This document shows positions 26,946 to 35,003 of a stretch of DNA of 64,000 nucleotides, in pieces. Made by a program: the position numbers and the translations under genes. Each line of letters begins with the position of its first letter. Position 1 is the first letter of the stretch. The stretch spans positions 62,001-126,000 of the forward strand of contig DASRDB010000018.1 of NCBI GenBank assembly GCA_035652815.1, given 5' to 3'. This DNA comes from DASRDB01 sp035652815 (lineage in GTDB: Bacteria > Chloroflexota > Ktedonobacteria > Ktedonobacterales > Ktedonobacteraceae). Below the pieces are notes generated by a model. The model was not told where the DNA came from. It ran no database searches and saw only the letters and a list, made by a program, of their open reading frames with translations.

Positions 26946-28541
26946 TTACTCCGTCGCTTTCTTCCCCTCGATGAGCAGCCAGGAACTGGCCGCGCTGGCA
27001 AGGGCAAGCGCCGCCGAGACCAGCATAATCGCGCGGAAACTGGCGACAAACGAGGCAGCAATGGCCTGCTGCACGTCTGCCTTTGCTGAACTGCTCAGAC
27101 CCGCCGGAATCTCAATGCCCAGCAGCTTGCTCTGTTGCGCCAGCAGCGCATCATGCGCCGTTGCGGGTAAATGCAGGGCCGCAAGCTGGGGTTCCAGACT
27201 GTTACTGAAGACGAACAGTACGATGATGCCGAATACTGCGATGGCAAGCAGACCTGCTGTGCGTGCTACCGCATTGTTGATGCCCGAAGCAACGCCCGAA
27301 TGCTGACTATCCACCGCCCCCATCACCGCCGTTGTCAATGGCGCGACGCTGACCGCCATGCCGATACCAAGCACCGTTATTGCCGGGAAGAAGGTCGTCC
27401 AGTAGCTGCCGCCAATACCGGGCAGGGCAAACAAAGCGAAGCCCAGGGCTGCAATGATGGGGCCAATGACGAGCGGCAACTTCGCGCCATAGCGCGCAAC
27501 CAGCCCGCCAGACCAGCGCGACAGCACAAACATGATGATAATAAGCGGCAAGTTGGCGGCTCCGGCGGCAGTCGGCGAATAGCCCTGCACGCGAATGAGG
27601 TCAAAGGGCACAAAGAACAGGGACGCGCCAAGCGCCGCGTACAACAGGAATGTCAGCAGATTCGCGCCGCTAAACGTAGGAGAGCGGAACAGCTTTAAGG
27701 GCACCATCGGCGTAGCGCTGCGGGCCTCAACAATAAAGAAGAGGACGAGCGCCACAATGCCAATAGTCAGGGCCAGCAAGACCTGGAAATCTCCTAAGCC
27801 AACGCTCCCGGCCTGGATCAGCCCATAGACAACGCCGCCGAGCCCGAGCGTTGCCAGTAGCGCGCCCCACCAGTCCAGCCCCTGACGTGAGCCTTCCTCG
27901 CCGCGACTTTCGGGAACGCGCCAGAAGAGGACGACAAGCACGATCAACGCCATCGGTAGATTGATAAAAAAGACCCAGCGCCACGATGCATACTGCACCA
28001 ACCAGCCGCCAAGCACAGGCCCGATGGCCGAGGTAATGGACGTGAAGCCCGACCACGTGCCAATCGCCTGCCCGCGCTGCTTGCTATCGAACGAGGCGCT
28101 GATGATGGCAAGGCTCCCCGGCACCAGCAGCGCCCCGCCAATACCCTGAACGGCACGAGCGAAAATCAGCACCGTGATATTCGGCGAAAGGCCGCAGAGC
28201 ATGGAACTGGCGGCAAAAAGCATGATGCCAAGCGCAAAGATGCGCCGCCGCCCAAAGTGATCGCCCAGCGAGCCGCCGACCAGGATCAGGGCAGAGAGGA
28301 ACAGGGCGTAGGCCTCTACCACCCACTGCACCTGAGCCGCGCTCGCATTCAAATCAGCTTGCAGCACCGGCAGCGCCACATTGACGACTGTGCCATCGAT
28401 AAAGGCCATGCTCGAGCCGAGGATGGTGGCAACCAGCACCCAGGCCCCGCTCGAACGCTGCGCTTGCTGGACAAGCTTTCCAGTCTGTGGCGCAGATTGA
28501 ATAACGCCGTCATCGCATGGCGGCTTCACGATATGAACCAT
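26946..28541 (-). CDS. MFS transporter, DHA2 (EmrB/QacA) family
   Basis: 531 residues from ATG 28541, chosen because CGGAG lies 8 nt upstream; ATG 28556 is possible. Fourteen membrane helices are expected for this family and the hydrophobic pattern agrees. Motif C-like IDGTVVNVALPVLQADL, motif A GGSLGDHFGRRRIF and FARAVQGIGGALLVPGSLAII are present. It should be a proton-driven exporter of toxic or secondary compounds. It is followed by the UBP zinc-finger gene. A perfect 10-bp palindrome AAGTATACTT lies upstream at 28711-28720. Confidence 0.95.
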   Translation of the reverse strand: MVHIVKPPCDDGVIQSAPQTGKLVQQAQRSSGAWVLVATILGSSMAFIDGTVVNVALPVLQADLNASAAQVQWVVEAYALFLSALILVGGSLGDHFGRRRIFALGIMLFAASSMLCGLSPNITVLIFARAVQGIGGALLVPGSLAIISASFDSKQRGQAIGTWSGFTSITSAIGPVLGGWLVQYASWRWVFFINLPMALIVLVVLFWRVPESRGEEGSRQGLDWWGALLATLGLGGVVYGLIQAGSVGLGDFQVLLALTIGIVALVLFFIVEARSATPMVPLKLFRSPTFSGANLLTFLLYAALGASLFFVPFDLIRVQGYSPTAAGAANLPLIIIMFVLSRWSGGLVARYGAKLPLVIGPIIAALGFALFALPGIGGSYWTTFFPAITVLGIGMAVSVAPLTTAVMGAVDSQHSGVASGINNAVARTAGLLAIAVFGIIVLFVFSNSLEPQLAALHLPATAHDALLAQQSKLLGIEIPAGLSSSAKADVQQAIAASFVASFRAIMLVSAALALASAASSWLLIEGKKATE

Positions 28542-28559
28542 AGATTTGCTCCGCATGAA

Positions 28560-28805
28560 TTAAGCAGCCCCGGCAAACTTCAGCAGGTCGGCAATGGTGA
28601 AATCTCCCTGCTTGAGATAGTGAACAATTGATGGCGCGAAAAACTTCCCAAAACTTTTTCTGATCTCCTGGAAGAACTTCAGGCGATTCACCAGACCAGG
28701 CACTAACAGGAAGTATACTTGAAGAGTATTAAATAACGTACCGTTGGTTTTTACCAGTCTGCAACCTGAACAAAATGCCAGAGTTCTATTAAGTAGTATG
28801 CACAT
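28560..28805 (-). pseudogene. Short uncertain reading frame upstream of the MFS gene
   Basis: The frame ends 3 nt before the earlier MFS ATG. Its last 48 residues (VNRLKFFQEIRKSFGKFF, HYLKQGDFTIADLLKFAG) look protein-like, with amphipathic helices, and could be a fragment of a transposase or DNA-binding protein. The upstream part is poor and no ribosome site is visible. I cannot identify it; it may be a remnant or an artefact. Confidence 0.3.
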
Positions 28806-28845
28806 CATGCTTTTGCAAGGAGAGATCCCGGAAGCAGGAGAAGCC

Positions 28846-28922
28846 CCGGGAGCCACTCGCAAGGGAATGGCTCTACAAGCGGGTTGATATGGTAGAGCCA
28901 TTCCCTTGCGAGTGGCTCCCGG
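28846..28922. repeat. Family B palindromic repeat, copy 2
   Basis: Arms CCGGGAGCCACTCGCAAGGG and complement with inner GGCTCTAC/GTAGAGCC. It lies between the ABC ATPase and MFS genes. Confidence 0.9.
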
Positions 28923-28979
28923 TTCCCACGCAAGAAAGGAAAAGCTTTTCAATAAAGCGACCTGTTTGGGGTCTGCTAA

Positions 28980-30137
28980 CTAGGTATATGCTCTGGCCTC
29001 AGTCGCCTTAAAAGATGCGTAGATATACTTCCCCTCGCCCAGTTCAAGGCGCGCAGCCGAAGCTTCTGTGACTTCGGCGGTCAGTGGCGGGGCCGATGGG
29101 TCGAAGAGGATGCTGACGCGCACGCGGCCATCGTGCTGACTTTCTTCGCTGCTGTAGGGGCCGAGGCGCAAGACCTGGATGATCTCGCCGTAAAAGGTGT
29201 TGCGGGCGGAACTGTCGGGAAGCGAGGGATAGAGGGTGATGCTGCGCGGGTCAACCACCACAAAGGCCTCTTCGCCTGCCTGCGGACTGGCCTCGTTCTC
29301 GTCAGAAACATGTTCTTCCAGTACGGCGCGGATTTCCGTACCGGAATTTCCTGCGCCATTTGCGCTCACGCGAATGGTGCAAACCGCTTTATTCTCGCAA
29401 CTGACGACGCGGCCATGAAAAAGATTCAGGCCGATCAATTCAGCGACATATGAGGAACGAGGGCGCTGCGCAAGGTCTCGCTGGTTGCCCTGCTGCACTA
29501 ACTTGCCAGAATCGAGGACGAGGATGGAGTGACCAAAGACGAGCGCATCAAGATACTGGTGCGTCACCAGCAGCGTGGTGATATTCAATGTGGCGAGAAT
29601 GCGCCGCAGTTCGTGCCGTACCTCGCGCCTTGTCTGTACATCCAGGGCTGAAAGCGGCTCGTCAAGCAGCAGCAATTGCGGTTGCAGGGCCAGGGCACGC
29701 GCGATGGCGACACGCTGCTGCTGGCCGCCGGAAAGCTGCCCTGGTCGCCGCTGCTCATAGCCGCTCAGATACACGAGTTCAAGCGCCTCACCCACGCGGC
29801 GGCGTATCTCCTGTGAGCGCATATGCTGGGCGCGCAGGCCAAAAGCCACGTTCTCGAAGACGCTCAGATGCGGAAAAAGCACGTAGTCCTGAAACACGTA
29901 GCCAAAGGGTCGCTGCTGTGGCGGCACCATAATGCTCCGCTCGCTATCGAAATACACCACGTCATCGAGCGCGATATGGCCGCGCTCAGGAACAAGCAGC
30001 CCGGCGAGCAGGCGCAAAACCGTACTTTTTCCCGCGCCGCTCTCGCCAAGCAGAACGGTCGTTTTCCCGCTCTCGGCAGTAAAGCTTATCTCCAGATGAA
30101 ACGTGGAAAGATGTGTGTCCAGTTCAGCTAATAACAT
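28980..30137 (-). CDS. ABC transporter ATP-binding protein, ModC-like
   Basis: 385 residues from ATG 30137. The nucleotide-binding domain has Walker A GESGAGKS (31-38), Q-loop VFQDYVLFPHLSV, signature LSGGQQQR and Walker B LLLLDEPLSALD. A C-terminal TOBE-type regulatory region (about 235-385, with NLFHGRV and LRLGPYSSEE) follows. The order and spacing are those of molybdate/sulfate importers (ModC/CysA). There is no permease or binding protein beside it, so the partners are elsewhere or it is orphaned. No Shine-Dalgarno is present; TATAGTATAGTC directly precedes the ATG, so transcription may start at or next to the start codon (leaderless). Confidence 0.88.
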   Translation of the reverse strand: MLLAELDTHLSTFHLEISFTAESGKTTVLLGESGAGKSTVLRLLAGLLVPERGHIALDDVVYFDSERSIMVPPQQRPFGYVFQDYVLFPHLSVFENVAFGLRAQHMRSQEIRRRVGEALELVYLSGYEQRRPGQLSGGQQQRVAIARALALQPQLLLLDEPLSALDVQTRREVRHELRRILATLNITTLLVTHQYLDALVFGHSILVLDSGKLVQQGNQRDLAQRPRSSYVAELIGLNLFHGRVVSCENKAVCTIRVSANGAGNSGTEIRAVLEEHVSDENEASPQAGEEAFVVVDPRSITLYPSLPDSSARNTFYGEIIQVLRLGPYSSEESQHDGRVRVSILFDPSAPPLTAEVTEASAARLELGEGKYIYASFKATEARAYT

Positions 30138-30189
30138 GACTATACTATAGTTGATGGAGAGGAACGATGGCAAGCGTTATCAAAACACG

Positions 30190-30355
30190 TAATGCAGGGA
30201 CGCGATGATGAAGTTTTACAAATAAAGGGGTTGATACCCAGGCCTGTCATCCTGAGCGCAGCGAAGGATCTCTCCGTGGCCCGACGATGTGTGTGTCGAG
30301 ACCGGAGATCCTTCGCTGCGCTCAGGATGACAGGCGCTGCGCTCAGGATGACATG
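30190..30355. repeat. Composite repeat: family C left arm plus family A copy 9 with duplicated tail
   Basis: GCAGGGACGCGATGATGAAG at about 30196, then a family A palindrome (CCTGTCATCCTGAGCGCAGC, 30243-30333) and a second copy of its right end (GCGCTCAGGATGACATGG) as in copy 4. Confidence 0.88.
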
Positions 30356-30477
30356 GAGCCAGCATTCCTACATCAGTCACCTGTACAAAAGTGATATGAT
30401 GGATAAGTCCTTGAAAAGCAAAGGCCTGGTGCTGCACATGTTCGTGTTTCACATACATTTTTCATGTGAGGTTTGCT

Positions 30478-30876
30478 ATGAAAAACGTCGTCGGTATTTC
30501 TGAGATCGTCCTCTGGACGAGGGATAAGGAGCGGGCGCTGCATTTTTATCGCGACCTGCTCGGCTTAGAGGTCATTTCGCCGCCAACCCTGCCCAACGTC
30601 TTTTTGAAAGTAGGCGAGGGCAACGCGGGTATTCCGCAGATGATTGTGCTGGTGCCGAAAAGCGAGCAAGTGAAGGCCAAACCATCTGGCTACCAACTTC
30701 ACCATATGGCCTTAGAATTGCCGGAAGAGGACTTTGATGCCCAGCATGAAACGCTGGTGAATGCTGGCTACCAACCACGCGGCGGAAAACACCCGGTACT
30801 CGCCAGCCGCACCATGTACGTCGATGATCCAGATGGCAACGAGGTAGAGTTCATTTGCCGCGCCCCTGCCATTTAA
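30478..30876 (+). CDS. VOC (glyoxalase/dioxygenase) family protein
   Basis: 132 residues from ATG 30478, with GTGAGG at 7 nt. Two beta-alpha-beta-beta-beta modules are present: ISEIVLWTRDKERALHFYRDLLGLEV and YQLHHMALELPEEDFD, ending in TMYVDDPDGNEVEFICR, the usual C-terminal metal-site motif (Glu of EVEF). Metal-dependent chemistry on a small molecule is likely; the substrate is unknown. It is 33 nt ahead of the M3 peptidase and may share its transcript. Confidence 0.9.
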   Translation: MKNVVGISEIVLWTRDKERALHFYRDLLGLEVISPPTLPNVFLKVGEGNAGIPQMIVLVPKSEQVKAKPSGYQLHHMALELPEEDFDAQHETLVNAGYQPRGGKHPVLASRTMYVDDPDGNEVEFICRAPAI

Positions 30877-30909
30877 CACTACTACACGAAGGAAAGTTTT
30901 CGTAAAGCT

Positions 30910-32718
30910 ATGTCAAATACTACAACAGCATTGCCCCATTGGGATATGAGCGTCGTCTATCCCGGCCTGGAATCGCCCGAGTTTGCCTCGGGCTTCGCGC
31001 ATGTCACGCAAGAAATTGGGGAACTGGCCCAACTTTTCGATACCTATCACATCGAAAAACAGCCAGCGCTGGCCGTAGACGCCAGCACTATCGCGGCCTT
31101 TGAGACGCTGATGAAGCACTACAACCAGGTACTTGAAGAGTACCGGACGCTTGACACCTATATCTCCTGCTTCGTCACGACGAACACAATGGATACGGTA
31201 GCGCAGGCAAAGATGAGCGAGTTGCAGCAGTACAGCGTCATCCTCGCGCAGCTCGATGTCCGTTTTTCCGCCTGGATCGGCTCGCTGGATGTCGAGGAAC
31301 TGATTGCGCGCTCAGAGATCGCCCGCGAATACGCCTTTAAGCTGCGCAAAACGAAGATACGAGCGCAACATCTGATGTCGCCTGCTGAAGAAAACCTGGC
31401 GTCCGAGTTGAACCTGAGCGGCGGCACAGCCTGGGAGAAGCTGCATTCTGATGTCACCTCGCAACTCAAGGTGACGCTGGAGATCGAGGGCAGGCGGCAG
31501 AGCATGCCAATGAGCATGGTGCGCAATCTCGCGTATGATCCCGATAGAGAGACGCGGCGCATCGCCTACGAGGCCGAGCTTGAGGGCTGGAAGCAGGTTG
31601 CCGTTCCGCTAGCAGCCGCCATGAATAGCATCAAAGGCGAGGTCAACACGCTTTCGCGGCGGCGCGGGTGGGAATCGGCGCTCGAAGCCTCGCTGCTCGA
31701 CAACAATATCGACCGGGCAACGCTTGATGCAATGCTCACTGCCGCCCGCGAAGCGCTCCCCGATTTCCGGCGCTACCTGCGGGCAAAGGCCCACGCGCTG
31801 GGCCTGCAAAAGCTGTCATGGTATGACCTCTTCGCGCCCGTTGGGGGCGAGGGCCGAGTGTGGGAATACGAGGAAGCGCGAGACTTTATCATCAAGCAAT
31901 TCGGCACCTATTCATCTCGCCTCTCGGATTTCGCGGCCCGCGCCTTCCGCGAACGCTGGATTGATGCTGAGCCGCGACCGGGGAAAGTCGATGGCGCGTA
32001 TTGCACATGGCTGCGCAAGGACGAATCGCGGGTCTTCGCCAACTACAAACCGGCCTTCGGCGGTGTTAGAACGCTGGCACACGAACTCGGACACGGCTAT
32101 CACAACCTGAATCTGGCACAACGCACCATGATGCAGCGTTCAACTCCTATGACACTCGCGGAGACAGCCAGTATCTTTTGCGAAACGATTATTCGCCATG
32201 CCGCCTTACGTAACGCGGGCGAGCAGGAGCAGATCGCCATTCTCGAGGGTACACTGCAAAGCGAATGCCAGGTGGTTGTCGATATTCTCAGCCGTTTCCT
32301 CTTTGAGCAGCGTGTCTTCGAGCGTCGCCGCCAGCGCGAACTCTCCATCGAGGAATTCAACGCCCTCATGCTCGAAGCGCAGCGTGAAACCTACGGCGAT
32401 GGGCTGGATGAGAACGTCCTGCATCCCTACATGTGGGCCATGAAGCCGCACTACTACAGTTCTCACCTATCGTTCTACAACTATCCCTACATGTTCGGCT
32501 TGCTTTTTGGCCTCGGCCTCTACGCGCAGTACCAGCAGGACCCCGAACGCTTCAAACAGGGTTACGACGAACTGCTTGCCAGCACCGGCCTCGCCGACGC
32601 CGCAACCCTCGCCGCCCGCTTCGGCATCGATATTCGCTCTACCGATTTCTGGCGTTCCAGCCTGGATATCGTGCGAGGAGATATTGAGCGATTTGAGGAG
32701 TTAGTGCAAAAAACTTGA
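30910..32718 (+). CDS. M3 family oligoendopeptidase (PepF-like)
   Basis: 602 residues. Zinc metallopeptidase that cuts short peptides in the cytoplasm. The zinc motif HELGH is at 391-395 (RTLAHELGHGYHNL) and the third ligand Glu is in AETASIFCETII about 25 residues later. GAYCTWLRKDESRVFANYKPAFGG and the C-terminal HLSFYNYPYMFGLLFGLGLY are typical of the PepF clade. It has no signal peptide. Upstream GAAGGAAAG is 15 nt from the ATG, rather far. Together with the NlpC/P60 protein it hints at active peptide recycling. Confidence 0.95.
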   Translation: MSNTTTALPHWDMSVVYPGLESPEFASGFAHVTQEIGELAQLFDTYHIEKQPALAVDASTIAAFETLMKHYNQVLEEYRTLDTYISCFVTTNTMDTVAQAKMSELQQYSVILAQLDVRFSAWIGSLDVEELIARSEIAREYAFKLRKTKIRAQHLMSPAEENLASELNLSGGTAWEKLHSDVTSQLKVTLEIEGRRQSMPMSMVRNLAYDPDRETRRIAYEAELEGWKQVAVPLAAAMNSIKGEVNTLSRRRGWESALEASLLDNNIDRATLDAMLTAAREALPDFRRYLRAKAHALGLQKLSWYDLFAPVGGEGRVWEYEEARDFIIKQFGTYSSRLSDFAARAFRERWIDAEPRPGKVDGAYCTWLRKDESRVFANYKPAFGGVRTLAHELGHGYHNLNLAQRTMMQRSTPMTLAETASIFCETIIRHAALRNAGEQEQIAILEGTLQSECQVVVDILSRFLFEQRVFERRRQRELSIEEFNALMLEAQRETYGDGLDENVLHPYMWAMKPHYYSSHLSFYNYPYMFGLLFGLGLYAQYQQDPERFKQGYDELLASTGLADAATLAARFGIDIRSTDFWRSSLDIVRGDIERFEELVQKT

Positions 32719-33062
32719 GCCTGACCCACCAAACAACCGCCGCGCTGTTTGATAGCGTTCGATAAATTGATGTGGATCGAGCCTTGTATATGGGCGCTTT
32801 CCAACACGCGGCAGTACCTCTTTAAATGCCTCATCCCTGAGCAAGCAAATGATCTACCTGATTTTGCCAATCCCCTCTATAATTCAGTGCCAGACCGGTG
32901 CGCCGTTGTTCTAATGCCTGTAGCATACGCAACCCGGTTTCCCCACATTCCGGCGGTGGGAGCTTGTGATCTTCCCAAGGCAAGACGCGATGAATCGCGT
33001 CCCTACACATCCTTTTGCCAATATTCCTAGCATTTAAGCATAGTCGATGCAAAGGGAATGTG
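32719..33062. other. Intergenic region with a single family C arm
   Basis: 344 bp between convergent genes. Apart from one family C arm (CAAGACGCGATGAATCGCGT, 32981-33007) without a partner arm, I see no gene. Reading frames here have poor composition and use the repeat for their sequence. Confidence 0.6.
32981..33007. repeat. Family C solitary arm
   Basis: CAAGACGCGATGAATCGCGT followed by CCCTACA. The left-hand TGTAGGG end is missing, so this is a decayed copy. Confidence 0.8.
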
Positions 33063-34643
33063 TCAATCTAACAAATTCAACTTCTGATTCTGGATGCGTT
33101 CAAGCCGCGCCGCTATCTCCTGCCTCAGTTTCTCCAGGTGGGGCTGCGTTACGGCGAAGCTGCTGAGCAGGGCGAGCAGGGTGGATTCGCTGACCATGCC
33201 CTCGCCTGTGAGCCAGAGAATCGTTCTGTCGATCTCTAGAGCCAGGGCGAGTGTTTCCTGCTCGGGATCAGAGACAGAGCTGTTCTTGAGCTTCTCCTGA
33301 ATCCGTTGGTAGGCTTCTTCGGGCCGCCAATCCTGATCTTCGCCTTCACGCATAATCCCCTCCTGTGCAGTTTGCAATATTGTTAGAAGCCAGCGTAATT
33401 GCTTATCGTTCGTCTCCCCGGTTTCTGCCGGTCCTCCATGATCGTCAAAGAGCGGCAAAAATATCAGGGCGACATCGGTATCATGATTTTCTGGTACGAG
33501 CGTCACCTGGTAGTAGCGCTTATCCGCCTGAATGACCATCCCTGGCTCGTACTTCAAGCGCACCATCGATTTGAACTGCAAGCGAACGTCTGGCTCATAA
33601 CGCCAGGGCAAAATGACGCGACAGGTATAAAAAGGCTCCTGCGCCTCCGGACGTAGGGGGTCAAGGTGAATATGTGAATCCAGGCGCATGGTCATTTTCT
33701 CGGACATCGCTCGTGTTGCTTTATAATCGGGCAACTGATCCAGTTCAGCTAACAGGTTTATATACTTAGCATGCAATTCGTGGTTCTCTTGCAAAAACGG
33801 CGATGTAAATGTCTGGAAATAGCGAATGGCACGTGGGGCGCTGGTATCGCGCAAAGGCCCAAGATATTCGCGCACAATGGGAGAGAATAATAAGTGGAAA
33901 AAGTGGAAACCAACCACCGAAGCTCCCATCATCAATTGATGCGCTTTATTCTCTTCCACAAGATACCAGAGCGGATCTTGAACAATCATAGGATAATAGT
34001 CGCGGTATACCTGCTCAAAGTTTACGGGCAACTTCTCCTCCTCCTCCGGTCCAACTTGCGCCAGATACACAGTTTGCGGATACGCTTTCAACAATCTGGC
34101 ATATTGCTCTTCAATGAAGGGAACGGTGCTGGCATACGGGATATATGTGAGCAGCATTTCGCCGCCACCCTCGATGCGATAAATGTTCACTCGAAATTCC
34201 AGCCATTGATCAGGCTTATCGGGATGCGTAATGGTGAGCGGATATTCCCACTCCTCTTCGGTATAGAAAGGGGCCGTTTCAAAAATTTCGGCAAGCTGCG
34301 GATTGTCTCGCAGAGCCTTTGGAAAAGTATCATCATGCGCCGCTCTTTCGCGATCAAGCGCATTCATACGCTTGATGATTGCCGAGAGCTTGGTAAAAAA
34401 TTCGCGATTCTGTTCAACCGGAATGCGATGGAGATTCGACGCCCTCACATTAAAGGCGTTTACTCCTAAAAACGTTTCAGGCGAAAAGGGTTCACCATCC
34501 CTCAGCCTCTCCCAGAGCCAGTAGGCCAGCAAATTGGCTCCACGAATAAAGCCACGAGCGTCGAGGTACAATACGGGGTAAGGATCACGGAGTGCAGCCA
34601 TTCCCAACGACTGCTTGATAGGCGGGTAGTCGAAGCGGAACAC
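33063..34643 (-). CDS. PAS-like sensory protein, unknown output
   Basis: 526 residues from GTG 34643, which has AAGGAG at 6 nt; the frame is open for another 88 codons, but that stretch crosses poor sequence and a family C repeat. The N-terminal segment PYPVLYLDARGFIRGANLLAYWLWE resembles the ligand-binding PAS-like (MmyB-type) domain common in Ktedonobacteria. A second similar module runs through about 250-400 (QDPLWYLVEENKAHQLMMGASVVGFHFFHLLF). The C-terminal 100 residues are helical. No HTH, kinase or cyclase domain is seen, so it may act through a partner. The gene is single. Confidence 0.75.
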   Translation of the reverse strand: MFRFDYPPIKQSLGMAALRDPYPVLYLDARGFIRGANLLAYWLWERLRDGEPFSPETFLGVNAFNVRASNLHRIPVEQNREFFTKLSAIIKRMNALDRERAAHDDTFPKALRDNPQLAEIFETAPFYTEEEWEYPLTITHPDKPDQWLEFRVNIYRIEGGGEMLLTYIPYASTVPFIEEQYARLLKAYPQTVYLAQVGPEEEEKLPVNFEQVYRDYYPMIVQDPLWYLVEENKAHQLMMGASVVGFHFFHLLFSPIVREYLGPLRDTSAPRAIRYFQTFTSPFLQENHELHAKYINLLAELDQLPDYKATRAMSEKMTMRLDSHIHLDPLRPEAQEPFYTCRVILPWRYEPDVRLQFKSMVRLKYEPGMVIQADKRYYQVTLVPENHDTDVALIFLPLFDDHGGPAETGETNDKQLRWLLTILQTAQEGIMREGEDQDWRPEEAYQRIQEKLKNSSVSDPEQETLALALEIDRTILWLTGEGMVSESTLLALLSSFAVTQPHLEKLRQEIAARLERIQNQKLNLLD

Positions 34644-34880
34644 AAAGGTCTCCTTCCTCTTCACATACAACAATACAAACCTGTGAAATCCCCCCTGGAT
34701 GAAAACCGTGAAGAAGTATAGCATAGATGAGACTGAATGTGAATACAGATGAGAGGTTTTAAGCACATCGCTTAAAAAAGTGATACGGTTGTGATAAATA
34801 ATACAAAATAGAATCGGGAAAATATTTTTGCTATCTTTAATTGCTACATTTCCAGATGAACATTCAAAAACGCATAATTC

Positions 34881-34964
34881 TGTAGGGACGCGATTCATCG
34901 CGTCCACCCCATCGCATCGACACGCATCACAAGCGGGGTGGACGCGATGAATCGCGTCCCTACA
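34881..34964. repeat. Family C palindromic repeat, copy 1
   Basis: TGTAGGGACGCGATTCATCG and complement around a 40-bp centre. Each arm is itself a short palindrome (GGACGCGATGAATCGCGTCC-like). Confidence 0.92.
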
Positions 34965-35003
34965 ATTGAAACAGGTTGTGACAAGTATAGAATTACACCA
35001 GGT

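Noticed and set aside
32749..33030. Forward and reverse small frames between pepF-like and PAS-like genes
   Set aside because: Both read through the family C arm and lack ribosome sites or family features.
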